53,573 nt of DNA from Acidobacteria bacterium RIFCSPLOWO2_12_FULL_54_10 (GTDB lineage Bacteria; Acidobacteriota; Terriglobia; 2-12-FULL-54-10): NCBI GenBank assembly GCA_001767075.1, contig MEKX01000157.1, positions 1 through 53,573 of the forward strand, given 5' to 3'. A model generated the notes under the pieces. The model was not told where the DNA came from. It worked only from the letters and a program-made list of their open reading frames with translations, and made no database searches. Shown piece by piece: positions 18,278-26,138 of the stretch; position 1 is the stretch's first letter, and each line of letters begins with the position of its first letter. The position numbers and the translations under genes are program-made.

Positions 18278-18493
18278 ATGAAGGCTCTATTTTGGACCGG
18301 GGTGGTGGTGTTGATTCTGGGCTTCCTATCATTATTGGTTCCCATACCTCGCCATGAGCGGGAGGGCTTCCGAGCCGGCGACATCTCCGTGGGCGTCGAG
18401 ACCCGCCATGATGAACCCGTGCCGCCGGTTGTGAGCGCGGCGATGATTCTGGGCGGAGCGGGCATGATGATCGCGGGAAAGAGAAGAAGCTAG
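18278..18493 (+). CDS. Small two-segment membrane protein
   Basis: A 71-residue protein with an N-terminal membrane segment (LFWTGVVVLILGFLSLLVPI), a short charged stretch (HEREGFRAGDISVGVETRHDE) and a second hydrophobic segment (VVSAAMILGGAGMMIAG) before KRRS. It resembles the general pattern of DUF3185-like small proteins, but I do not recognise it firmly. GAGGAAAAATA lies upstream of the ATG. It comes directly after the lmo0937-like gene. Confidence 0.65.
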   Translation: MKALFWTGVVVLILGFLSLLVPIPRHEREGFRAGDISVGVETRHDEPVPPVVSAAMILGGAGMMIAGKRRS

Positions 18494-18602
18494 CTCCGAT
18501 GCTTATCCACAGAATAGATTCGGCTCTATTTTGGCCACCGCGATTCTGTTCTCCGTGTTTCATCCTTCCTGGGGAGTCAAGAATATCTTGCTGCGGTCAG
18601 CT

Positions 18603-20183
18603 TCATTTCCGCATCAGATTCCGTTGATCGGCTGTTTCCCGATGTTCTCCGGCATGTAGCTTGGAAAGAAGTGTGCGGTGAGAGCAAAGATCGACTTTGA
18701 TGCCGTTGGGCCATTTTCCTGGAAACTCTCGTTCCTCTACGCAGCGAAGGTTTCTTGGGAGCATAAAACGAATGAACCCCGGCTGGCCTACGTTCTCGTG
18801 ATGAAGGACCATCCAGATTCTCTGATAGTTCTTTGTCAATAGGTCGATTTGTTGTGGGCTCGGAGGGACTCGAACGTCTGTGTCTGAACCTGCCTCGGGA
18901 AAAAGTACCGTGAGCAGGGAGCGGCTCGCCTCCCCAGCAGTCTGGCGATGAATATAGTAGGCAAACGGCCGGTAGCCGGACGCGATATAGAAAATTACTG
19001 CGTCGCCACTTTCCTGCCGCTCGAGCAGATATCGCGTGGCGGAGCGCCAGTCATTGCCGGAGCGGGCCGAATCTCGGTTGTAGCGAGAAACTCCGAGCAA
19101 AGAGAATCCCAGCAGGAGAATCAGAGCCGCCGGCATAGCCCAGCGTGCGGCAACAAACCGTTGCTTCAAGCAGCTCAAGCCATGCGCTGCCAATAACACC
19201 AGTGCCGGAACGCAAAGGCCCAGGTAACGATACGAGAAAAGAGGTTGGATCAAGAAAGAAAACGCGAGCAGAAAAGCAATCGGGAAGATCACGGAGAATG
19301 ACAACAATCTCACGGGAAAATTGTCCGGGGGAGCGGGTTCATTCTCGTGTGCATCTCGACGGCCAGCCGCGGCAAGAGCACATGCCCCGGAATAGGCGAG
19401 GAACAGTAGGATCACGCCGCCGCCGGTCAAGAAGCCAAAGCCGTGAGCGACCAAGCGTACGGTCGGGCGTGGAATCCAGTCGATTTGCCCTTTATTGTGG
19501 ACCATCAGAAAAGCTGCCATCGGTCCCACGAGTACGGCCAAACATCCCAGGACGCCCAGGATATTCTTAAGTCCTATTTGCCGCAGCCGGACGGAGCCGA
19601 GGGATAGCCATTGGGCCCCTAGAATCAATACTGCAAGCACGTGGGAGTACACCGCGGCGGCGCTCAGAAAAATGTAGGCAAGCCATCTGGTTTTCCTTGG
19701 CCCGGTCTCGATCGCAAGCACGAAAAAGGAAGTGGAAAGGATCAAGAGCAGCAGCAGCAAACTGTAGCTGCGGGCTTCCTGCGAGAATTGGATGTGAGCT
19801 GCGTGCACAGCCAGTAATGCTGCGCCAGTCAATCCGGTCTCGCGATCGAACAGCCGTTTGCCAAGCAGGTAGATCGCTGGGATCGCCGCGACACCGAACA
19901 GGACAGAGATACTGCGGATGGCGACCTCGCTTTGACCGAGATGGATCCAGCCGCGCAGCAGCAGGTAATAAAAAACCATGTTGCCTTCGTAGCTCCAGAC
20001 CTCGCGCCAGAAGTTGCTCCAAGACGCCTGCGCCAAGGCCACGCTGACTGCTTCGTCAATCCAGATGCTCTTGCTCCCTATCGAGTGCCAGCGCAGCAGA
20101 GCGCTTACGGCTGTTATTAACGCAAGGAGCATCCACGTCCTTTGCAGACAGGGCGAGGAGCGTCTCAGTGGTGAAATCCACAT
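18603..20183 (-). CDS. GT39-like membrane glycosyltransferase
   Basis: A polytopic, 526-residue enzyme of the ArnT/PMT-like superfamily that moves a sugar from a polyprenyl-phosphate donor to an acceptor on the outer face of the inner membrane. The first luminal loop holds SIWIDEAVSVALAQ with the conserved acidic pair, followed by FYYLLLRGWIHLGQSEVAIRS and about ten membrane segments (RLFD, SQEARSYSLLLLL). The C-terminal 150 residues are soluble (SGNDWRSATRYLLERQESGDAV, FAYYIHRQ). ATG 20183 is chosen where the membrane domain begins; the open frame upstream runs antisense into the DoxX gene and is not real. Acceptor unknown. Confidence 0.82.
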   Translation of the reverse strand: MWISPLRRSSPCLQRTWMLLALITAVSALLRWHSIGSKSIWIDEAVSVALAQASWSNFWREVWSYEGNMVFYYLLLRGWIHLGQSEVAIRSISVLFGVAAIPAIYLLGKRLFDRETGLTGAALLAVHAAHIQFSQEARSYSLLLLLLILSTSFFVLAIETGPRKTRWLAYIFLSAAAVYSHVLAVLILGAQWLSLGSVRLRQIGLKNILGVLGCLAVLVGPMAAFLMVHNKGQIDWIPRPTVRLVAHGFGFLTGGGVILLFLAYSGACALAAAGRRDAHENEPAPPDNFPVRLLSFSVIFPIAFLLAFSFLIQPLFSYRYLGLCVPALVLLAAHGLSCLKQRFVAARWAMPAALILLLGFSLLGVSRYNRDSARSGNDWRSATRYLLERQESGDAVIFYIASGYRPFAYYIHRQTAGEASRSLLTVLFPEAGSDTDVRVPPSPQQIDLLTKNYQRIWMVLHHENVGQPGFIRFMLPRNLRCVEEREFPGKWPNGIKVDLCSHRTLLSKLHAGEHRETADQRNLMRK

Positions 20184-20298
20184 CGCGGTTTTTCCCCACG
20201 CTAACCATGTCCGATCAGCTTGCCAACCAATTAGGGATTTGGCTCCATATTTGCACTTGGAAAAGGGGGACCAGTGCTTTCCGCCAGAGGATGCTTGC

Positions 20299-20802
20299 AT
20301 GAACCGACTGCTGAAAACGTGGCGAGAGCTATTCCGGCGGATGGACCCCGTCATCACAGGCTGGATGGCGCGCCATGGGATCGGGCTAATCCGCGTGAGC
20401 CTGGGCGTGGTGTTCCTATGGTTCGGCGCACTAAAGTTCTTCCCGGGACTCTCCGACGCAGAGACGCTCGCCGCCAGGACCATCGGCGCGCTAAGCTTCG
20501 GCCGAATTCCGCCATCGCTCAGTTTGCCCGGGCTAGCCACGTGGGAATCTCTGATCGGCTTAGGCCTCCTGACGAACATGGTGCCACGCCTGACTCTGCT
20601 TCTTCTTTACGTGGATATGTTGGGAACACTGACACCGCTCGTTTTATTCCCGCACGAGACATTCAAAGTCATCCCCCTGATCCCGACCCTGGAAGGGCAG
20701 TACATCATCAAGAACTTGGTCCTCATCAGCGCCGGCATTGTCATTGGTGCCACCGTCCGGGGCGGCCGGATCGTGGCTGAGCCAGGAAGAAAGAGGACCT
20801 AA
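20299..20802 (+). CDS. DoxX-like membrane protein
   Basis: A 167-residue membrane protein with four predicted segments. The pattern ARHGIGLIRVSLGVVFLWFG-ALKF, TIGALSFG, LATWESLIGLGLLT, LLLLYVDMLGTLTPLVLFP and LEGQYIIKNLVLISAG matches a DoxX-like group. Members are linked to quinone or thiol redox functions, but the precise role of this group is unknown. AGAGGA lies eight bases before the ATG. It is divergent from the GT39-like gene with a 115-base shared promoter region. Confidence 0.78.
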   Translation: MNRLLKTWRELFRRMDPVITGWMARHGIGLIRVSLGVVFLWFGALKFFPGLSDAETLAARTIGALSFGRIPPSLSLPGLATWESLIGLGLLTNMVPRLTLLLLYVDMLGTLTPLVLFPHETFKVIPLIPTLEGQYIIKNLVLISAGIVIGATVRGGRIVAEPGRKRT

Positions 20803-21105
20803 GGTGCCCTCTTCTTGAAAATGCGGAGAGCAATTCCGCGCCGTAATCCTGAAACAAATAACGACAAGCAAACAATATGCCAATCGGTATCTGGTGATCG
20901 CGAGGATTGAAGCTTTTCAGAATGAAGTTGCGGAGTGTCATCCCCACGGGAACGTCAAAGTCTACAAAGTGGCAGAGAGATTCCCTTTTGTCCGGCGTGA
21001 TAGGAATCAGCATACCCACGGCTCCCCTCGTTCACCTCTACTAACGCCTTTCTCCTCAATGGCTGAAGTTTTGGGGGTTAAGTTGCCCCTCAGGGGGCGG
21101 AGCCA
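20803..21105. other. Intergenic, ends with a GC palindrome
   Basis: 303 bases without a gene. A palindrome-like CCCCTCAGGGGG at 21087-21095 and on lies directly before the NHL gene start and overlaps its ribosome-binding region. Similar C/G-run palindromes occur upstream of 783-1538 and 23466-23936. Confidence 0.35.
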
Positions 21106-22971
21106 ATGGGAGGTGGAGACGTGTCGAGGAACGTATCAAAAATTCGGAAAGCAATAAGGTCACCAATCTTTGGGCCAGGACGATTGGATCAGGTACAGCT
21201 GGCAAGCGTTTTTGTCATTCTCGCGCTGGCGGTGCTGGTCAGCGGCCCTGCCGCTATCGCCCAGACCATCAGCACCGTTGCGGGAAACGGGTTGGTAGGT
21301 TTCAGCACCGATGGCGGACCTGCCACCGGCTCGGCACTCAACAATCCGCGCGGTGTAACCTTTGACAGCTCGGGGAACATGTACATCGCCGACAAAATGA
21401 ACCATCGAGTCCGCCGCGTGTCTCCGAGCGGAATCATTTCGACATTCGTGGGCAATGGCATCGCCGGTTTTTCCGGCGACGGCGGTGCGGCGGTGAATGC
21501 GCAATTAAACCAGCCGGAGGATGTTTGCATTGATGGCGCCGGGAATATCTACATCGCCGACGCCAGCAATCACCGGGTACGCAAGGTGACTCCTGGAGGC
21601 ATCATCTCCACGGTCGCTGGTATTGGGGCATTCGGCTACAACGGCGACAACATTGCAGCCGTCAACGCCCAGCTCAACCGTCCCACCAGCGTCGCTATCG
21701 ATGGTTCGGGGAATTTACTTATTGCCGATGCGTCCAATCATCGGATCCGCAAGGTGTCAGCGAACGGCAATATCACCACGGTGGCCGGCAACGGCGTTGC
21801 GGGTTATTCCGGCAATGGTGGCCTAGCGACTACGGCGTCCCTGAGATTTCCCGTAGGGATCGCTCTGGACGCTGTCGGCAACCTGTATATCGCGGATGCG
21901 GGCAACCATGTCGTGCGAGAAGTCACGCCAGGGGGCGGCATCTTCAACGCTGCCGGCAACGGCGTTGGCGCCGGAACCGATACCGGGAGTTTTTCCGGCG
22001 ACGGCGGAGCCGCGTTCTCTGCCGGGTTGAATACGCCGGAAGACGTAGTCGCGGACTCCGCGGGCACTCTGTTCATCGCCGATACCGCTAATAACCGTAT
22101 TCGGAAAGTAAATTCGAGCGGTGTCATCTCCACCTTCGCTGGAACGGGATCGAACAGTTTTTCTGGCGATGGCGACGTCGCCGTTCTGGCCACCCTCAAC
22201 TTCCCATGGGCGGTGGCTCTCGATGCCTCCGGAAATCTATTGATTGGCGATGGATTCAATAACCGAGTTCGCAAGATTTCGCCAGCGGGTGCGCCTCCGC
22301 CGGTAGTCGGAAGTCCCTCAGAGGGTGGCGCCTTCACCTATTATTTTGCGCACCTGGCGTTGGGAGGTGCGTGGCAGACCACGCTCACCTATATCAACAT
22401 CTCCTCGCAGACGGTGACCTGCCAGACCAATTTCTTTGCCGATTCCGGAGCCCCGCTGGCGGTCTCGTTTGGCGGAGCGGCCGCATCCAGCCGGACCGAC
22501 ACCCTGGCGGCGGGAGGATCGCTTCACACCCAGAGCACTGCCGACCCCAATGCGATTGTTGTTACGGGATGGGCGCAGGCCTCCTGCAGCGGGCCAGTTA
22601 AGGCCAGCCTGCTGTTTCGATCGTTCCAAGGGGGGGTGGCCTGGGCCGAGGCGGGAGTGAATGCGATGATCACACCGATGACCAAGTTCGTCACGTTTGC
22701 GGAGCAGCGGACCGGAATCGCCTATGCGAATCCATCCGCCCAGCCGGCGCTGGTCACCGTTACGGCGATGAACGCGGCGGGAGGGACACTGGCCAGCATG
22801 AGCCTGACACTGCTGGCCGGAGCGCATGGATCGGCGAATATCGGTCCGCTGCTGGGGCTGAGTAGTTTTGCGGGCTCGATTCAGATCACCTCCACGGTGC
22901 CGATTGTCAGTTTGTCGCTCAACTTTGAAGCCTTCCCGGCCTTCTCCTCACTGCCTCCGGGAGAATTGTGA
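21106..22971 (+). CDS. Secreted NHL-repeat beta-propeller protein
   Basis: A 621-residue exported protein. A long basic N-region leads into a signal peptide (about 31-52, ending AIAQ). Six NHL repeats (about 55-395) follow; each has a form of NxPxGVxxDxxGNxYIAD-xxNHRVRKVxxxGxIxTVAGNG and GFSGDGG. They should build a six-bladed propeller. The last 220 residues (from SEGGAFTYYFAHL) are a beta-sandwich pair with GWAQASCSGPVKASLLFR and NPSAQPALVTVTAMNAAGG, common at the ends of acidobacterial secreted proteins. No sorting signal or PEP-CTERM is visible. ATG 21106 follows GGGGGCGGAGCCA. Likely binding or adhesion role; the ligand is unknown. Confidence 0.87.
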   Translation: MGGGDVSRNVSKIRKAIRSPIFGPGRLDQVQLASVFVILALAVLVSGPAAIAQTISTVAGNGLVGFSTDGGPATGSALNNPRGVTFDSSGNMYIADKMNHRVRRVSPSGIISTFVGNGIAGFSGDGGAAVNAQLNQPEDVCIDGAGNIYIADASNHRVRKVTPGGIISTVAGIGAFGYNGDNIAAVNAQLNRPTSVAIDGSGNLLIADASNHRIRKVSANGNITTVAGNGVAGYSGNGGLATTASLRFPVGIALDAVGNLYIADAGNHVVREVTPGGGIFNAAGNGVGAGTDTGSFSGDGGAAFSAGLNTPEDVVADSAGTLFIADTANNRIRKVNSSGVISTFAGTGSNSFSGDGDVAVLATLNFPWAVALDASGNLLIGDGFNNRVRKISPAGAPPPVVGSPSEGGAFTYYFAHLALGGAWQTTLTYINISSQTVTCQTNFFADSGAPLAVSFGGAAASSRTDTLAAGGSLHTQSTADPNAIVVTGWAQASCSGPVKASLLFRSFQGGVAWAEAGVNAMITPMTKFVTFAEQRTGIAYANPSAQPALVTVTAMNAAGGTLASMSLTLLAGAHGSANIGPLLGLSSFAGSIQITSTVPIVSLSLNFEAFPAFSSLPPGEL

Positions 22972-23051
22972 AGGAGCCGACAAGGCAGGATAGGCGGTTA
23001 GAATTTCAGCTTGCGCCGCGAAGATGGGGGTTCTGACAGCACTACTTCGCC

Positions 23052-23399
23052 ATGAAACATCTGCTCCTCAACTGGTTGCTCAGCGCACTGAGCTTGCTGA
23101 TTGTGGCTCACGTGATTCGGGGATTTGAAGTCAGCGGATTCATTGCCGCTCTGATTGCTGCAATTGTCATCGGACTGGTCAATTCAACCCTCGGGCTGTT
23201 GCTGAAAATCGTAACTTTCCCGCTAACCATCCTGACGCTGGGCCTGTTTGGGTTCGTCATAAATGCTCTCATGCTGGAGCTGGCATCTTGGTTGGTGCCC
23301 GGTTTTACGGTGCAAAATTTCTTGTCAGCGTTCTTTGGGGCCATCATCCTGAGTCTTGTAAACTTGTTCCTCAAGTTCCTGGTCTTCGATCGAGATTAA
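23052..23399 (+). CDS. Phage holin-like family IV membrane protein
   Basis: A 115-residue protein with four membrane segments, matching the chromosomal 'phage holin family' (PF04020 type): HLLLNWLLSALSLLIVAHVI, GFEVSGFIAALIAAIVIGLVN, TFPLTILTLGLFGFVINALML and the end SAFFGAIILSLVNLFLKFLV. Despite the name, these are common in non-phage loci, and no phage gene is nearby. The role is unknown. It converges with the gene at 23466-23936. Confidence 0.85.
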   Translation: MKHLLLNWLLSALSLLIVAHVIRGFEVSGFIAALIAAIVIGLVNSTLGLLLKIVTFPLTILTLGLFGFVINALMLELASWLVPGFTVQNFLSAFFGAIILSLVNLFLKFLVFDRD

Positions 23400-23465
23400 G
23401 GGGAAAATGGGTGAGCGATCCTGCGATGGCCCACCCTCTGGCAGATCTGTTCTTGGACGTAGCAC

Positions 23466-23936
23466 TTACTCTACATGATCGTCGGTGCTTCTGTCCGCTG
23501 ACCAAGGAACATAGGGATAGTAGACGGAAGCCGTAACGCGCCGTTCCCGCTCCAGTGCCTTTACGTTCTCCGGCAGCGGAAACTCATAGCCGGAGCCCTT
23601 CCCCTGCACCCAAACTTGGTCAAGGTAAAGGCGCCTGTCGAAGCGGCGCAAGACTACTTTGGTTTCTCCACTGGCCCTGGCACTTTCGGTCGGGATCGTA
23701 AACATGGCGGCTTCTACACGCATGTTCTTTGGATCGTCAGGATTCTTGACAATCTGAAGGACCGTGCCCGACACTTGTCGGATTGCATACCTGGACGGTT
23801 CCAGAATTTTGTCCCCGACTCTGACGTGGAATGGCAGGTTTACCGTAACCTGATCATGCAAGGGTCCCTGTGCCTGCGCTCTTAACGCGCCAACCGCGAG
23901 CACAGTCAAAGCCAGCAAGTAGATTTCTAGTTTCAT
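23466..23936 (-). CDS. Secreted protein related to the LPRTA protein
   Basis: A 156-residue exported protein of unknown function. ATG 23936 has AAGGAGGAGAGAT just upstream. The signal peptide ends at about residue 22 (RAQAQ). The domain VNLPFHVRVGDKILEPSRYAI - QIVKNPDDPKN - FTIPTESARASGETKVVLRRF lines up with residues 45-120 of the sortase substrate at 783-1538: the same spacing of the F-x-x-P-V, IPG..L..G.Y and IPxExxR elements. It lacks the linker and sorting signal. It ends ASVYYPYVPWSADRSTDDHVE. So it is a free, presumably periplasmic form of the same domain. Confidence 0.75.
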   Translation of the reverse strand: MKLEIYLLALTVLAVGALRAQAQGPLHDQVTVNLPFHVRVGDKILEPSRYAIRQVSGTVLQIVKNPDDPKNMRVEAAMFTIPTESARASGETKVVLRRFDRRLYLDQVWVQGKGSGYEFPLPENVKALERERRVTASVYYPYVPWSADRSTDDHVE

Positions 23937-24524
23937 ATCTCTCCTCCTTCCACAACCGATCTGTGAAGGCTTAGCAGTACCCGCAGGGGGTACCTCCCGA
24001 AGTAGCCTTTGGGACCTAGCACTTCCCGCCCGGGGGGTCCGGCGCTAGGTCCCGTGGCCACCTGCCACTCACTCAATTTCCAGTGAGTCGCAACCACCAT
24101 TAGGGCAATTACAAGTCCAGCCCCTGGAACGATGCAACTTATTGATTTAGAGATCGCTATTGAACCGTGCAGAAAACAGGCATCGTTCTGATGCCAGCTC
24201 TTGACGGGAAAATTTCCCCGTAAAAGGTCCCAAGATGATCGCCCCGCTTGGTCAGATCTTCCTCCACTATCCAAAGGGAAATGCGCGAAACTCACAGAAA
24301 AGACATATAGATAAATTTCCGTTGAGCGTTTAGTCGGAACGGCGTATGGCTTTGGCAGGCTGGTTGCCATTCAGTAGCTGGGAGAGGAAGAAGAGAAGAA
24401 AGGACAGTTCGAAAGGGAGGAGCGGATGGGCTTAGCGATCGTATCCAGCGATTATTCCTTCAGTCGAAGCAAAGTGTGCGGCTGGGACTCGCGAAGAAAG
24501 AGGGTATCGGTCAGCGGGGGGAAT
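23937..24524. promoter_or_regulatory. Structured upstream region of the 23466-23936 gene
   Basis: 588 bases without a real gene. Two stem-loops precede the minus-strand gene: GTACCC/GGGTAC at 23977-23993, about 40 bases from its ATG, and a perfect ten-base repeat GGGACCTAGC (24011-24020) / GCTAGGTCCC (24044-24053). The loop of the latter contains a further C-run/G-run pair. They could form a structured leader RNA. The rest shows nothing clear. Confidence 0.45.
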
Positions 24525-24914
24525 ATGGACGAAATCAGAATTCCCATCTCTTCGGACTCCGACGTGATTGCCGCCCGGAGGGAGGGACGCGCCAAGGCAG
24601 AGCGTGCCGGTTTCAAAGGTACCGACTTGACGGTAGTTTCTACTGTCATCTCCGAGATGGCACGCAACATCAAGGAATCCGATCTTCCTGGCGAAATGGT
24701 CATCTCTGATTGCACGGAAAACGGGAAAATTGGAATTGTTGTGGCTACACGCACGGTCTTGGCGAGGAAGTCCGAGGAACTCATGATTGCCCACCGGCTA
24801 CGTCCGTTAATGGATGAATGCACGATCTACTACAAGCCCGATGAAACGATCGTGACGATGAAGAAATGGATCGACGTATGGGCCGAGGAACCGGGGCCAG
24901 CTCGGACGGTTTGA
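24525..24914 (+). CDS. RsbT-like protein lacking ATP-binding motifs
   Basis: A 129-residue relative of the RsbT kinase at 43327-43734. It shares IRIPISSDSDVIAARREGR, AGF(K/N)G(T/S)DLTV(V/I)ST, the N-box region VISEMARNI (Glu44, Asn48) and the end LMDECTIYYKP...VTMKKW. Between them it lacks the DHGPG box and the GLGLGLPG lid of RsbT; the region is about 13 residues shorter and reads RTVLARKSEELMIAHRLRP. ATP binding is therefore unlikely. ATG 24525 follows CGGGGGGAAT; an in-frame start at 24426 adds unconserved residues. It stands alone, away from the stressosome operon. It may act as a decoy partner for RsbS/RsbR-type proteins or be decaying; the open frame and good ribosome site argue for expression. 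Confidence 0.78.
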   Translation: MDEIRIPISSDSDVIAARREGRAKAERAGFKGTDLTVVSTVISEMARNIKESDLPGEMVISDCTENGKIGIVVATRTVLARKSEELMIAHRLRPLMDECTIYYKPDETIVTMKKWIDVWAEEPGPARTV

Positions 24915-25002
24915 GGAACTGAAGACCAGTTCCGTTCGGTGGAGATTCTCAGGTCTCCCGGGAACACCCCAATCCTCTGGCTCTCTAGGAATGGAGGACA
25001 AC

Positions 25003-25620
25003 ATGAAACGCAAGGTTCTCTATCTTGCGCCATTAGTTCTTGGAAGTTTGCTAGTAAGTCTATGGGCCTATCAAAGCATGGTATCGGCGCGGGAAGTTGA
25101 AATTCCGGCGGGAACGAAACTGCGAATTCGTCTCGACCAGACTCTCGACACATCCCGCAACCGTCGCGGCGATAGTTTCGCGGCGAAGCTGGATACCCCA
25201 CTCATGCTAGAAGAAAAAGTGGTGCTGCCGCAAGGCACACCGGTCCAGGGGCATATCACCGCGGCAAAACCATCGGGACGTTTGAAAGGTCGCGGCTTCA
25301 TGACTCTCACGCTCGATTCGCTGCATCCGAATGACCAGAGCTACCAGGTTGTTTCCAACTCTCAAAGTCGCGCCACCGGTTCGCACAAGAAGAGAAATCT
25401 TATGTTTATCGGCGGCGGCTCGGGCTTTGGGACGCTGGTGGGCGCTCTGGCGGGCGGGGCGAAAGGAGCCCTGATCGGCGGCGGGGTCGGAGCAGCAGCC
25501 GGCGCTGCGACCGCGGTGCTCACCGGCAAAAAGCATGTCTATCTTCCAGCAGAGACTGTTCTAACCTTCTCGTTGAAGGAGCCGGTTCGGATCGGGGGTA
25601 AGTCGCCTGCGACCACGTAG
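25003..25620 (+). CDS. Secreted glycine-zipper protein
   Basis: A 205-residue exported protein. ATG 25003 is chosen since GGAGG lies five bases before it; the ATG at 24991 overlaps that site. A signal peptide (about 5-28) precedes a beta-rich domain (VEIPAGTKLRIRLDQTLDTSRNR as two parts around RIRLDQ, GDSFAAKLDTPL, LPQGTPVQGHI, MTLTLDSL). A glycine zipper follows (FIGGGSGFGTLVGALAGGAKG, LIGGGVGAAAGAATAV), which may insert in a membrane, and then LPAETVLTFSLKEPV. This layout is frequent in Acidobacteriota; no function is established. Confidence 0.75.
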   Translation: MKRKVLYLAPLVLGSLLVSLWAYQSMVSAREVEIPAGTKLRIRLDQTLDTSRNRRGDSFAAKLDTPLMLEEKVVLPQGTPVQGHITAAKPSGRLKGRGFMTLTLDSLHPNDQSYQVVSNSQSRATGSHKKRNLMFIGGGSGFGTLVGALAGGAKGALIGGGVGAAAGAATAVLTGKKHVYLPAETVLTFSLKEPVRIGGKSPATT

Positions 25621-25658
25621 CGGGAAGCTGGCTGCATTCTTTGACGGCAGCTCGCTTC

Positions 25659-26138
25659 TTATTGCTTGTGTCGGCCGCAGTGCGGTGGAAGCTTAGCCAC
25701 CCGCATCCAGAATTCCTCGATGGCCTTCACCACCACGCGGAACTGATCCACGTAGGTCGGCTTGGTTACGTAACCGTTGGCATGAAATTTATAACTGCTG
25801 ACGATATCTTCTTCCGCTTCGGACGTGGTCAGGACCACTACCGGAATGCATACCAGGTTGGGATCCTTTCGCATTTCCGCCAGAACCTCGCGCCCATCTT
25901 TCTTCGGCATGTTCAGGTCCAATAAGACCAATTCCGGACGGGGCGCCCCGGAGTACTTTCCTTGCCGGCGCATGAAAGCCAGCGCTTCCTCGCCGTCTAC
26001 GGCCACGCTGAGATTGACCCGTACCCGGCTGTCCTTTAGGGCCTCGCGCGTCAAGCGCACGTCTCCCGGGTTGTCCTCCGCCAGCAGCACCTCAACGGAT
26101 CGGACTTCCCTCGGCCGTTCGGTTATGGAGAGATTCAT
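25659..26138 (-). CDS. Single-domain response regulator (Rcp1 type)
   Basis: A 159-residue stand-alone receiver. EVLLAEDNPGDVRLTREAL gives the acidic pocket, LVLLDLNMPKKDG the phosphorylation site Asp, VVLTTSEAEEDI the Thr, and GYVTKPTY the Lys. The NPGDxxL and FHANGYVTKP patterns are typical of Rcp1, the partner of phytochrome-type kinases. It has no output domain. The start overlaps the end of the kinase gene at 26092-28008 by 47 bases, so the kinase is its likely phosphodonor. Confidence 0.9.
   Translation of the reverse strand: MNLSITERPREVRSVEVLLAEDNPGDVRLTREALKDSRVRVNLSVAVDGEEALAFMRRQGKYSGAPRPELVLLDLNMPKKDGREVLAEMRKDPNLVCIPVVVLTTSEAEEDIVSSYKFHANGYVTKPTYVDQFRVVVKAIEEFWMRVAKLPPHCGRHKQ

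Noticed and set aside
20184-20579. N-terminal extension of the GT39-like frame
   Set aside because: It runs antisense through the start of the DoxX gene and does not look like protein; the membrane domain starts after 20183.
21280-22290. Repeated DNA in the NHL gene as a possible repeat array
   Set aside because: The repetition follows codons of the propeller blades and is not a CRISPR or non-coding array.
23052-23399. Holin-like gene as sign of a prophage
   Set aside because: This family is often chromosomal and no other phage gene lies nearby.
23933-24370. 145-codon minus-strand frame upstream of the secreted protein gene
   Set aside because: It overlaps the ribosome site and hairpins of the downstream gene and shows no protein-like features.
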